The position numbers and the translations under genes were made by a program. A DNA stretch of 64,000 bases from Streptomyces sp. HmicA12 (GTDB taxonomy: Bacteria > Actinomycetota > Actinomycetes > Streptomycetales > Streptomycetaceae): assembly GCF_000373565.1 (NCBI RefSeq), contig NZ_KB891809.1, forward strand, positions 186,001 to 250,000, in the 5' to 3' direction. The notes under the pieces are model-generated. The model had not been told where the DNA came from. It made no database searches and saw only the letters and a program-made list of their open reading frames with translations. This document shows, in pieces, positions 52,549-60,889 of this stretch. The first letter of the stretch is position 1. Each line of letters starts with the position of its first letter.

Positions 52549-53810
52549 TGGCTGGCCACATCCAGGACCGTTGGTACAAGGTCGAGGCGGGCCCGAACGG
52601 CAAGCAGGTCAAGATCAAGACCCACCGCTACGGCTCCGGCATGCGCTACCGCGCCCGCTACATCGGCCCGGACGGCACCGAGAAGTCGAAGAGCTTCCCG
52701 GACCGGCAAAAGCGCTTGGCAGAAGCCTGGTTGACCAGTATCGAAGCGGACATGGCACGCGGCCAGTACATCGATCCGCAGGCCGGACGGACGACCTTCC
52801 GGGAGTACGCGGAACGCTGGATCGCCGCGCTCACGATCGACCTCACGAGTCGGGCGGCTATCGAGGGGCGGCTGCGACTTCACGCACTCCCCCACCTCGG
52901 TTCGCGCCCGATCGGGTCGTTCCAGCCCGAGCACATCCGCTCATGGCTGAGCGACATCGAAGGACTGGTGGCTGCTGAGTCCTACCGACGCTTGATCTTC
53001 GACGCCGTTTCGGCCGTGTTCAATGCTGCAGTCGACGACCGTCTGTTGGCCTCGAACCCTTGCCGCGCTCGCTCGGTGAAGGCTCCTCGCCCCTCACAGG
53101 TGCGAGTCCACCCGTGGACTCCAGAACGAGTCTTCGCCGTGCGCTCGCAGCTCCCCGAGCGATACCAGGCGACCACCGACGTGGGCGGTGGCTGTGGCTT
53201 GCGACAGGGCGAGATCTTCGGCCTCGCCGAGGACAACATCAGTGCCACCGGCTGGATCTATGTCCGGCAGCAGATCAAGAAAGTGCGGGGCAAGCTCGTC
53301 TTCGCTCCCCCGAAGCGCGGCAAGCTTCGTGACGTCCCGCTCGACTCCGAGGTGCACGGCGCCCTCATCGCCCACATGGCGGCCTTCCCGCCGGTCGAGG
53401 TGACCTTGCCCTGGATGATTCCGTCCGGGCCGCTGGTGACGCACCGGCTCGTCTTCACGAACCCGACCGGCGGCGCGGTGTGGAGCAACGTCTTCAACGA
53501 CCGCGTATGGAAGCCAGCGTTGGCTACCGCTGGCGTCATCCCGCACCCCGAGAAGGGACAGCGTTACGCCGCAGCCCGCGAGCACGGCATGCACGCGCTA
53601 CGCCACTTCTACGCGTCGGTGCTCCTGGCGGCCGGCGAGAACATCAAGGCGCTGAGCCTCTACCTCGGCCACAGCGACCCGGGCTTCACGCTCCGCGTGT
53701 ACACGCACCTGATGCCCAACAGCGAGACCCGGACCCGGAACGCCATCACCGCGATGTACCGGGCCGTCGGTCACGCCCACGACGGCCCAGAGACGGCCCA
53801 GGCCGCCTGA
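52548..53810 (+). CDS. int: Site-specific tyrosine recombinase (integrase)
   Basis: A 420-residue tyrosine recombinase. An N-terminal AP2-like arm-binding part (MRYRARYIGPDGTEKSKSFP) and SAM-like core-binding domain (about 80-165) precede the catalytic domain. Catalytic residues are visible: Arg in GCGLRQGEIFGL (about 222), His-x-x-Arg in HALRHFY (about 348), His in YLGHSDPG (about 370) and Tyr in LRVYTHLM (about 385). It lies next to attR, as expected, and the 40-bp core repeat is its presumed target. Confidence 0.95.
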   Translation: MAGHIQDRWYKVEAGPNGKQVKIKTHRYGSGMRYRARYIGPDGTEKSKSFPDRQKRLAEAWLTSIEADMARGQYIDPQAGRTTFREYAERWIAALTIDLTSRAAIEGRLRLHALPHLGSRPIGSFQPEHIRSWLSDIEGLVAAESYRRLIFDAVSAVFNAAVDDRLLASNPCRARSVKAPRPSQVRVHPWTPERVFAVRSQLPERYQATTDVGGGCGLRQGEIFGLAEDNISATGWIYVRQQIKKVRGKLVFAPPKRGKLRDVPLDSEVHGALIAHMAAFPPVEVTLPWMIPSGPLVTHRLVFTNPTGGAVWSNVFNDRVWKPALATAGVIPHPEKGQRYAAAREHGMHALRHFYASVLLAAGENIKALSLYLGHSDPGFTLRVYTHLMPNSETRTRNAITAMYRAVGHAHDGPETAQAA

Positions 53811-53814
53811 CACG

Positions 53815-53849
53815 GCCCCTCATCGGCGATAAAACCGCTGGTGAGGGGC
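53815..53849 (+). terminator. Terminator after int
   Basis: An 8-bp stem GCCCCTCA/TGAGGGGC (53815-53822 with 53842-53849) follows the int stop by four bases and is followed by TGTTT. Confidence 0.75.
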
Positions 53850-53875
53850 TGTTTCATGCCCTCGTTCGGCAAGTA

Positions 53876-53915
53876 ACACCCCATCTTGCCGCATGGCCAG
53901 TGCTGGGCGAAAACG
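53876..53915. repeat. attR core of the integrative element
   Basis: An exact 40-bp copy of 39314-39353. The chromosomal sequence to its right (to 53986) is co-linear with, but diverged from, the element sequence right of attL. It lies 65 bp past the int stop. Confidence 0.88.
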
Positions 53916-54076
53916 CGTATCGCTCTGTGGGCCTGAGCTGGGGGTTCGGGCCGGGTGCTCGCATCCGGCCGGTCACTGTCGGTCGCTGATGGGTGGGCCC
54001 CGGGCCGCGTCGCCCGACCCGGGAACGACCCCGTGGCCGAGCGCCCACGACCTGCCTGCCTAGCTCGCTGCGCCGA

Positions 54077-55522
54077 TCACTCGCCGTCGGAAGGTGTCTC
54101 CACCGGAGGCTTCTTCCTGCGGACCAGGATGAGCGCTGCGCCGCCGATGACGACGAGGACGATGGCCGCGCCGGCGATCACCGGGGTGGTGTTCGACGCG
54201 CCCGTCTCCGCCAGGTCCGTCCCCGCCGTGCCCGTGCCGCCCACCGACGCGGGGCTCGGCCGGGGTGCGGTCTGGGTGGTCAGGCCCTCGTCGTCGGTGT
54301 CGGTGGCGGAGGCCGTGCGGCAGTCGAGGACGCCGCTCAGGCGCTTCTCGAAGCCGTTCGGGCCCGTGATCGTGAAGTCGTAGGCCTGGTCCTCCTGCAG
54401 CGGGATCGTGACCGTCTGCCGTGTCTCGGCCGGGACGGTGTGGCGCACGTCCATCAGGCGGAAGGTGAAGGGTTCGTCGCCCTTGTTGGCCACCGTGATG
54501 TCGACGCCGCCCTTGGCGCAGTTCTTCTGCGCGGACAGCGCGGGCACGGGGCCCTCGTCCGCCCAGTTCGCCGTCGCGCTCGCGGAGACCGTGGACTCGC
54601 TGGAGCCCGCGAGGATCTGTGTCTGGCTGCGGGCGTCCGAGGTGAAGGCGCGGCCGACCGGAACGGTCGTGGAGGCCTGCACGGTCAGTGCGGCCGAGCC
54701 CGGTTCGGCGTCCTCGGGTATGTCGAAGTAGAGGCGGCTGCCGTCGGCCGCGGACGTGACCGGCTCGCCGTTCTTGTCGACGACCCGCACGCCTTCCGCG
54801 GCGGCCTGGGCGGGCGGCATCACGCTGACGCCGTTGGCGTTCGTCCGCACCGTGACCGGGCCGACCCGCTCGCCCGGGTGACCGGACACGGCCTGCGGGG
54901 AGAGGGCCAGTGAGGCGCGCGGCTCGGTGAGATCGCGGGCGCCGCGCTGCAGGTAGTCGGCGAGCTTCTCGGCGGCGGGGCTGACGGCGTCCACGTCGGC
55001 GCCGTCCGAGTAGCGCCAGATGGCGACCTGGGTGCCGGCCGCGGCGTCCTGCTCGGTCAGGGTCTTGGTGTGGGCCTTGCGGGCCAGCGCCGCCAGGTCG
55101 TTGACCTGTGGGTACGAGTTCTGCAGGATCCAGCGGATCTTGCCCGCGTCCTTGTTGCCGCTCAGTGACGTGCCGCTCCAGGAGGTCTCCTGGTACTTGG
55201 CGTCCGTCTGCGTCGGGTTGTGGATGTCGATGCAGTACGTCTGGAGCGTGCCGCCCCCGTCGACGGTCATCCGGAACAGGCCGGCGGCGACCGTCTCGTC
55301 CTGCCCGTCCTCGTGGACGACGGCTGTCCCGTGCGTGTCCAGGCCGCTGATGACGGCGCTCGCGCCGCCCTGCTCCTTGGCTCCGTCGACACCGTCGACC
55401 GCCCGGGCCGGGCCCGCACCGGATATCGCCCCGGCCGCCACGAGCCCGGACACCAGGGCCGCCGCGGCGAACCGGGCGGTGGACCGCCCGTGCCGCGCGG
55501 CCCTCGAGAACACTGAAAGCAC
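54077..55522 (-). CDS. Thioester-domain (TQXA) cell-surface protein with LAETG sortase signal
   Basis: A 481-residue secreted protein. A signal peptide ends near AGPARA (about 42). A thioester domain follows: the Cys in TYCIDIHNPT (about 96) and the Gln in AGTQVAIWRYS (TQxA motif, about 163) would form the internal Cys-Gln thioester that lets such adhesins bond covalently to host or surface amines. Beta-rich Ig-like repeats make up the stalk. The C-terminus has LAETG, a membrane helix (VIAGAAIVLVVIGGAALILV) and RRKK, a sortase E-type anchor. GTG 55522 follows AGGGGA. Confidence 0.9.
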   Translation of the reverse strand: MLSVFSRAARHGRSTARFAAAALVSGLVAAGAISGAGPARAVDGVDGAKEQGGASAVISGLDTHGTAVVHEDGQDETVAAGLFRMTVDGGGTLQTYCIDIHNPTQTDAKYQETSWSGTSLSGNKDAGKIRWILQNSYPQVNDLAALARKAHTKTLTEQDAAAGTQVAIWRYSDGADVDAVSPAAEKLADYLQRGARDLTEPRASLALSPQAVSGHPGERVGPVTVRTNANGVSVMPPAQAAAEGVRVVDKNGEPVTSAADGSRLYFDIPEDAEPGSAALTVQASTTVPVGRAFTSDARSQTQILAGSSESTVSASATANWADEGPVPALSAQKNCAKGGVDITVANKGDEPFTFRLMDVRHTVPAETRQTVTIPLQEDQAYDFTITGPNGFEKRLSGVLDCRTASATDTDDEGLTTQTAPRPSPASVGGTGTAGTDLAETGASNTTPVIAGAAIVLVVIGGAALILVRRKKPPVETPSDGE

Positions 55523-55807
55523 TTAATTCCCCTTCAGGCAGGACACGTTGACGCATGGGGGGGTGGTGTCCCGCCGGCAGAATCGCAGAATCAATGCCGA
55601 CCAGAGCGGCTCGGTCGGCCCTTGAGCCCCTGGAGCTCACGAACGCCTCTTCGAGCCCATGAACTCCGCCCGCATCCTAAGGAAACGGGCCATCACGATC
55701 CCCGGAGGCGCCGTCCGGCGGGAGATCCGAATCGGAATCGTTATCGCCGAAATCGCCTGTGAAGTGGGCTTACCGACACATCACCGGCACCCCGTGACCG
55801 CGCTCCG

Positions 55808-56257
55808 TCACCCCACCGGCTGCGCCTCCGGCTCGATCTCGAACGACGGCTCGTCCAAGGCCTGTTGCGCCTGGTGCTCCGCCCCCATGGGCGTGCCCTT
55901 CCGCACGGCCCGCCGGAACGCCGACGTACCGCGCGAGAGGTCGTGCCCGATGGTGATCGCCTGGATGTCCGCCGACGTCCAGTGCTGGCCGCCGCGTTCC
56001 TCGTCGCGGACCTTCAACCGGCCCTGGACGATGACGGGTTCACCGATGGTGATCGAGCCCTGTACGTGGGCGCCGAGCGGGCCGTTGGCCCACACCGTGA
56101 AGAAGTTGGTGTGTCCGTCCACCCATTCGTTGCGCACCCGGTCGAAGCGGCGTGGGGTCACCGCGAGGCGGAACCGGGACACCGGCCCGGTCGGCAACTC
56201 CCGGAACACCGGTGTCGTCGCGACATTCCCCACCACCGTCAGCAGCGTCTCGTTCAT
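55808..56257 (-). CDS. ssbB: Single-stranded DNA-binding protein paralogue
   Basis: A 149-residue SSB with the OB-fold blocks NETLLTVVGNVATTPVFREL, SRFRLAVTPRRFDRVRNEWV and FFTVWANGPLGAHV. It lacks the glycine-rich linker and the acidic DDDIPF tip that recruits replication partners, as in the S. coelicolor SsbB paralogue, which works in chromosome segregation during sporulation. It lies alone between the surface protein and the GTPase operon. Confidence 0.9.
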   Translation of the reverse strand: MNETLLTVVGNVATTPVFRELPTGPVSRFRLAVTPRRFDRVRNEWVDGHTNFFTVWANGPLGAHVQGSITIGEPVIVQGRLKVRDEERGGQHWTSADIQAITIGHDLSRGTSAFRRAVRKGTPMGAEHQAQQALDEPSFEIEPEAQPVG

Positions 56258-56316
56258 GGTGTACGCCCCTCCCCTGTTCGGCTCTGCTCATCGCTTCATC
56301 GCTTCATCGCTGTTCA

Positions 56317-56348
56317 GCGCGGTCCGGGCTCTTCCCCGAACCGCGCTC
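56317..56348 (-). terminator. Terminator of the GTPase operon
   Basis: AGCGCGGT-C-CGGG (56317-56329) pairs with CCCG-A-ACCGCGCT (56336-56348), giving a 12-bp stem with one mismatch and a six-base loop. It lies 43 bp beyond the stop of the downstream GTPase gene. Next to it CATCGCTTC is repeated. Confidence 0.65.
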
Positions 56349-56390
56349 CCAGACTGACCCCGCCCCCGAGATCCCGCAGGCGCCTGTGTC

Positions 56391-58310
56391 CTACCGGCCG
56401 GTTGTGGAAAACCCGGTCACCCGTGCGTACTGCTCCCGCACCTCTCGGTACCGCAGCAGCTCCGCCGCGACGGGGTCGAGCACCCGCGCCCTGCCGCACG
56501 CGGCCGCCGCGTCGCGCAGACGCCGCTCCGCCTCCTGCCCGTACCGCCGTGCGGGCCCCCTGGCCGCCAGTCGGCAGGCCCACTCCACGCACGGGCCGCC
56601 CACGATCCCGGTCAGCATCATCAGCACGGGCACCCCGAGGTTCGGCGACAGCACCCCGACGATCTGCCCCACCAGCCACAGCCCGCCGATGATCTGAAGG
56701 ATCGTCATGGTCGCCTGCGCGAACACCGCGACCGGCCACCAGCCGGGACGCGGCGGCCGCGCGACGGGTCCGGACGCCGCCCCGGGCAGCCGGGGGGCCG
56801 TGGAGTGCGGCGCGCCCGCCTCCACCGCCAGCTCGTCGAGCGCCTGCGGCAGTCCCTCGGCGCCGCGCGTGGCCGCCTCGCGCACCGCCTGCCCCCACGC
56901 GGTGGGCAGGCCGGTCGCCGCGGCGTCCCCGACGGCCCGTACCGCGTGCTCGACGCGCTGGCGCGCCGTGGCCTCCTCGTCGACGGGCGGCACGGCGGCC
57001 GGGGCGCTCGTGGTGACGCTGCGCCGATCCTCGTACCACCGCCAGAGCCTGAGCCACGGTGTGCCGCAGGCCTTGTTGGCGCCGCGCGCCCAGGCTCGCT
57101 CGGCGGCCTGTCCGGCGGCCGCCGCGCCGACCGCCTCGGCGAGCCGGTCGGCGAACTCCTCGCGGGCCGCCTCGCTTAGTCCGGTCTGCCGGCCGGACGC
57201 GTACACAGACCGCAGATGAAGTGCCGCCGCGTCCACATCGGCGCCGATCCGGCGGGCGGCGGCCTGGCGCTCGCCGACGAACTGGTCGAGGGCGTCGCGC
57301 AGTTCGCCGACTCCCTCGCCGGTCAGCGCGGACAGCGGCAGTACGGTGGCGCCGGGTTCGCCGTGCTCGCCGAGTGCGATGCCGTCCTCGTCGAGCAGTC
57401 GCCGCAGGTCGTCCAGGACCTGTTCGGCGGCCTCGCCCGGAAGGCGGTCGATCTGGTTGAGGACGACGAACATGACTTCCGCGTGACCCGCCATGGGCCG
57501 CAGGTAGCGCTCGTGCAGCATCGCGTCGGCGTACTTCTCCGGGTCGACGACCCAGATGACGGCGTCGACGAGCCCGAGCACGCGGTCGACCTGGCGGCGG
57601 TGCTCGGGCGCTGCGGAGTCGTGGTCGGGCAGGTCGACGAGGACGAGCCCCTCGAGCTCCGCCTCCCCCTGCTGCCCCTGCAACGGCCGCCGCCGCGAAC
57701 GCCCGGGAATCCCGAGCCGGTCCAGCAACCCCGCCGCGCCGTCGGTCCAGCTGCACGCGATCGGGGCGGAGGTCGTCGGCCGCCGCAGTCCGGTCTCCGA
57801 GAGCGGCACTCCCGCGAGGGCGTTGAACAGCGTCGACTTCCCGCTTCCCGTGGCGCCCGCCACGGCCACGACGGTGTGCCGCGCGGAGAGCCGGCGCCGG
57901 GCGGCGGCCTCGTCGAGGACCCGCCCCGCTTCGGCGAGGGTCGCCCCGTCGAGCCGCGTCCTGGACAGGCCGACGAGTTCGCGCAGCGCGTCGAGGCGCT
58001 GCTTCAACTGCCCGTCGTCGTACGTTCCCGAACCCGGCGGCGCGGCCTCCAGCAGGTCGCCCGCCTGCCCGGCGGCCCGCCGCGCGATGAGCCCGTCGTC
58101 CCAGGCCCCGCTCGCGGCGGTATCGACGTGACGGGAACCGCCAGATCGATCGGCACGATCAGCGCGATCGGACTCATGGGACTCACGGGACTCATGGAGG
58201 TCATGGGAGTCATGGAGGTCATCGATCCGGTCGGAGCGATCGATGGAGTGGTCGGAGTGGTCGATGGTGTGGTCGGAGTGGTCGGTGTTGTGATCCGTGA
58301 CGGCGGTCAC
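56391..58310 (-). CDS. Dynamin-like/YfjP-type GTPase with membrane anchor
   Basis: A 639-residue GTPase. The N-terminus (about 1-60) is an unusual Asp/His/Ser-repeat tract. The G-domain follows: P-loop GATGSGKST (about 150), the GLRRPTTSAP switch I region, DLPDHDSA (G3), NQID (G4) and SALTGEG (G5). The second half is helical with two adjacent membrane helices (AVFAQATMTILQIIGGLWLV, LGVPVLMMLTGIVGG, about 535-580). It forms a pair with the upstream GTPase, as in bacterial dynamin pairs that remodel membranes. GTG 58310 is chosen because GAGGTGA lies just upstream; GTG 58319, overlapping the preceding stop, is possible. Confidence 0.88.
   Translation of the reverse strand: MTAVTDHNTDHSDHTIDHSDHSIDRSDRIDDLHDSHDLHESRESHESDRADRADRSGGSRHVDTAASGAWDDGLIARRAAGQAGDLLEAAPPGSGTYDDGQLKQRLDALRELVGLSRTRLDGATLAEAGRVLDEAAARRRLSARHTVVAVAGATGSGKSTLFNALAGVPLSETGLRRPTTSAPIACSWTDGAAGLLDRLGIPGRSRRRPLQGQQGEAELEGLVLVDLPDHDSAAPEHRRQVDRVLGLVDAVIWVVDPEKYADAMLHERYLRPMAGHAEVMFVVLNQIDRLPGEAAEQVLDDLRRLLDEDGIALGEHGEPGATVLPLSALTGEGVGELRDALDQFVGERQAAARRIGADVDAAALHLRSVYASGRQTGLSEAAREEFADRLAEAVGAAAAGQAAERAWARGANKACGTPWLRLWRWYEDRRSVTTSAPAAVPPVDEEATARQRVEHAVRAVGDAAATGLPTAWGQAVREAATRGAEGLPQALDELAVEAGAPHSTAPRLPGAASGPVARPPRPGWWPVAVFAQATMTILQIIGGLWLVGQIVGVLSPNLGVPVLMMLTGIVGGPCVEWACRLAARGPARRYGQEAERRLRDAAAACGRARVLDPVAAELLRYREVREQYARVTGFSTTGR
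58150..58300 (-). repeat. Degenerate 9-bp-type repeats encoding the His/Asp tract
   Basis: The DNA encoding the GTPase N-terminus is built of degenerate short units (GGTCGGAGT/GGTCATGGA-like), giving repeated SDH, TDH, RAD and ESH motifs. The tract is likely length-variable between strains. Confidence 0.6.
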
Positions 58311-58315
58311 CGCCC

Positions 58316-59992
58316 TCACCTCTCCTTCTGCAGCAGCGAAAGGGCCGCGATCAGTTCGGCCTGGGGTTCCGGGGTGACGCCGAGCCCGTCGAGCGGGGCG
58401 AGCCGGCGTTCGCGCTCCGCGCCGAGCACGGTGTCCAAGTACTCGCTGAGCAGCCGCCCGCCCCGGTCGCGCAACCGCAGGGCGGCCTGCGCGCCGATGC
58501 GTTCGGCGAGGTTCTCGCCCGCGGCCCTGGCCCGCCGTCCGCCGAGCAGCCCGGTGGCGACGAGGGCGGCGACGACCTCGGGCTCCGGCGGCGCGGCGCC
58601 CTGCATGTCCCCGGCGGCGCGCACCTCCTCCTCGGCGTACTCCTCGAGGACCCGCCGCCAGCGTCGTACGGCCATCCCGATGCGGTGCTCGGCGCTGTCC
58701 AGCTCGGGATCGCGGTCGGCCAGTTCGGGCGCGCCGCCACCCGGCTCGCGCCGCCACGCGTCGTCGACCCGCGCGTCCGCGGCGCTCACCGCGCACACCA
58801 ACAGGGCGCTCAGACTCTCCACGAGCGCGTCGAGGAGCTCGCCCGCGGAGCAGTCCAGCGGATAGCTCCGCCACCGCTTGAGGGCGTCCCCGGCGAGCAC
58901 TCCGCCTCTTTGCAGCCTGTTGCGCACGCGCGCGTGCTCGCTCTCGTACGCCTCCTCGACCGCGGTGGTGAGTCGTACGGCCGCCGAGTGCTGGGCGGCG
59001 ACCGCGGCGGCCAGCTCCGGCATCCGGGCCTTGAGCGAATCGAGCACGCCACGTGCCGTACGGGTCACGGCGAGGGCCCGCGCGTTCGGGTCCTGGGCGC
59101 GGTGGGTGAGCCAGGCCCGCAGCGGCGCGACGGCGGTGGCGGGGAGCAGTCCGCCGTTCCCGGTGGACTCGGGCAGCTCGGGCACGGTGAACCTCGGCAC
59201 CTCGCCGAGCCCCGCCTTGGTGAGCAGGGCCCCGTACTGGCGCGAGACCTCGGTGACGACCTGGTGCGGCACGCGGTCGAGCACGGTCACGAGGCTCGCG
59301 TCGTACTCCTTGGCGGTCCGCAGCAGGTGCCACGGCACGGCGTCGGCGTACCGGGAGGCGGTGGTCACCATGATCCACACGTCGGCGGCGCTCACGAGCC
59401 GTGCCGCGAGCAGCCGGTTCTCGTCGACGAGGGAGTCGATGTCGGGCGCGTCGAGCAGCGCGAGCCCCTGCGGCAGCGATCCCGCGGTCTCGACCCTGAG
59501 GACCTGTTCCCCGTCGTCGAGCACGGGAGCCAGCGGATCGTCCTCGTCCTCCGCCACCTCCCCGTCGACCTGACGGGGCACCCATACGCGCGTGAGGTCG
59601 GGCAGGACCCGCATCCCGGAGAACCAGTGGTGGTCATCCGGATGGCAGACGAGGACCGGGGTCCGGGTCGTCGGCCGCAGCACTCCCGCCTCGCTCACCA
59701 CGCGCCCCACGAGCGAATTCACCAGCGTGGACTTGCCGGCTCCCGTGGACCCGCCGATGACGGCGAGCAGGGGGGCTTCGGGGGCCCGCAAGCGGGGCAC
59801 CAGGTAATCGTCGAGCTGTGCGAGCAACTCACTTCTGCTGGCACGCGCGCGTGGCGCCCCCGCGAGGGGGAGCGGGAAGCGCGCGGCGGCGACACGGTCG
59901 CGCAGCGCGGTAAGTGCGTCGAGCAGCTGAGGCCGTACGTCCAAGGTCACCACATGCGAAGAATGCCCAATTTTGACGTCTTTCTGAAGCAT
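58316..59992 (-). CDS. Dynamin-like GTPase, upstream partner
   Basis: A 558-residue GTPase with P-loop GGSTGAGKST (about 80), VLRPTTRTPVLVCHPDDHHW (G2 region), LLDAPDIDS (G3) and the G4 position occupied by VLDRVPHQ. The remaining 300 residues are helical without a clear membrane anchor, so it may act with the membrane-bound partner encoded just downstream (stop and start overlap or lie within a few bases). ATG 59992 is used; GTG 59953 or 59950 (VVTLDVRPQLL) are equally plausible starts since none has a good ribosome site. Confidence 0.85.
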   Translation of the reverse strand: MLQKDVKIGHSSHVVTLDVRPQLLDALTALRDRVAAARFPLPLAGAPRARASRSELLAQLDDYLVPRLRAPEAPLLAVIGGSTGAGKSTLVNSLVGRVVSEAGVLRPTTRTPVLVCHPDDHHWFSGMRVLPDLTRVWVPRQVDGEVAEDEDDPLAPVLDDGEQVLRVETAGSLPQGLALLDAPDIDSLVDENRLLAARLVSAADVWIMVTTASRYADAVPWHLLRTAKEYDASLVTVLDRVPHQVVTEVSRQYGALLTKAGLGEVPRFTVPELPESTGNGGLLPATAVAPLRAWLTHRAQDPNARALAVTRTARGVLDSLKARMPELAAAVAAQHSAAVRLTTAVEEAYESEHARVRNRLQRGGVLAGDALKRWRSYPLDCSAGELLDALVESLSALLVCAVSAADARVDDAWRREPGGGAPELADRDPELDSAEHRIGMAVRRWRRVLEEYAEEEVRAAGDMQGAAPPEPEVVAALVATGLLGGRRARAAGENLAERIGAQAALRLRDRGGRLLSEYLDTVLGAERERRLAPLDGLGVTPEPQAELIAALSLLQKER

Positions 59993-60332
59993 ATGACCGC
60001 ACCTGCGCGCCGATAAGACGCCAGAACGCACCAGTAAGACCCGTGCGGCGGCCTCTCAAGCCGCGCGATACGCCACAGGAAGCACACAGCGGGACGGAAG
60101 GGGAGACAGGGGGCGCAGGCATAACGAGTGCACAACACCCGTGGCAGGAGAAGCCAAAAGCGATGCAGGATTCGTACCTGCCTGCGATTATCAGAGCCGC
60201 TTCACTGAACCTCCACATCGAGCCACGGAGGCGAAGCAGCAGGGACAGGGACTCGGGAGCCCTATCCTTGTCCCCGGCAAGGTCACGGATCACCCCCACA
60301 CCCGCCCGACCAAGCCACCCGGCCACACACCG
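59993..60332. other. Intergenic region upstream of tRNA-Arg and GTPase operon
   Basis: These 340 bases contain no supported gene. A GCAGG-CCTGC stem with a tRNA T-loop-like centre (60165-60181) occurs, but no cloverleaf can be built around it. Promoters for the divergent tRNA and GTPase operon must lie here; none is clear by eye. Confidence 0.4.
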
Positions 60333-60405
60333 GCCCCCGTAGCTCAGTGGATAGAGCAGGCGCCTTCTAAGCGCTTGGCCGCAGGTTCGAGTCCTGCCGG
60401 GGGCG
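60333..60405 (+). tRNA. tRNA-Arg (anticodon TCT)
   Basis: A 73-nt cloverleaf: acceptor GCCCCCG/CGGGGGC, D-arm GCTC-AGTGGATA-GAGC, anticodon arm GGCGC-CTTCTAA-GCGCT with anticodon TCT (decodes AGA/AGG), T-arm GCAGG-TTCGAGT-CCTGC, discriminator G. CCA is not encoded. It is intact and not used as an attachment site here. Confidence 0.97.
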
Positions 60406-60414
60406 CCTCTCATC

Positions 60415-60439
60415 GGCCCCACTTCGGTGGGGCCTTTCT
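60415..60439 (+). terminator. tRNA terminator
   Basis: GGCCCCAC-TTCG-GTGGGGCC (60415-60434) followed by TTTCT, ten bases after the tRNA. It is a canonical tetraloop intrinsic terminator. Confidence 0.9.
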
Positions 60440-60566
60440 GCTGGTCGGAGGGCCTGTACGTACATACGGGGAAGCAGCGGGCACTCCCTCGCGGATCATG
60501 GGGCGGGTCCGGCAACCGGCCGTTCGACGCACCGGTCGCGATCGCGAGCAATACGAGTAGCCGCCT

Positions 60567-60818
60567 CTACGTGTCCCGGCCCGTCGACTCGCGCAGGTTC
60601 GCCTGGATGTGTGCCAGGGCTTCCGCCGCCGGCAGATGTGTCAGGCCCTTCGTGAGGGGGAGGTGCGAGGGGCAGAACCATTCGCAGTGTTCCGGGTGGC
60701 CGGCCCAGTCGTCCGGATACGTCTGCGTGGGCCGGAAGTGCACGAGGGTGAAGTCCTCGTACGCGAAGTCCGAAAGCTGGTACGGGACACGGCATAGGGG
60801 GCAGAACGGCGGCATCAT
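60567..60818 (-). CDS. Small zinc-finger-like protein
   Basis: An 83-residue protein. CPLCRVPYQ at the N-terminus and HCEWFCPSH in the middle (about 43-52) could form one zinc site. The rest is LPLTKGLTHLPAAEALAHIQ, helical. No family name is known to me. It lies 71 bp downstream of the arsenic-linked flavoprotein gene on the same strand and may be co-transcribed with it. Confidence 0.65.
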   Translation of the reverse strand: MMPPFCPLCRVPYQLSDFAYEDFTLVHFRPTQTYPDDWAGHPEHCEWFCPSHLPLTKGLTHLPAAEALAHIQANLRESTGRDT

Positions 60819-60889
60819 CGGGCGCTCTCACTCTCTGACGGGCCGGCACCTGAACGCCGCTCACCGTAACCGACCGCCCAAGCTGAGCG

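Larger units (their letters stand above)
39314..53915. mobile_element. Actinomycete integrative and conjugative element (pSAM2 type)
   Basis: The region is bounded by a 40-bp direct repeat and holds a full AICE set in one block: tyrosine integrase, excisionase, HUH-type replication initiator, spread proteins, FtsK-like translocase, KorSA-type repressor and Pif-type Nudix protein. The left 8 kb holds cargo: an AAA+/TOPRIM-like ATPase gene of visibly lower GC, two GntR regulators and several small proteins. The element separates ettA from the surface-protein and ssbB region. All backbone genes look intact, so excision and transfer could still work. Confidence 0.9.
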
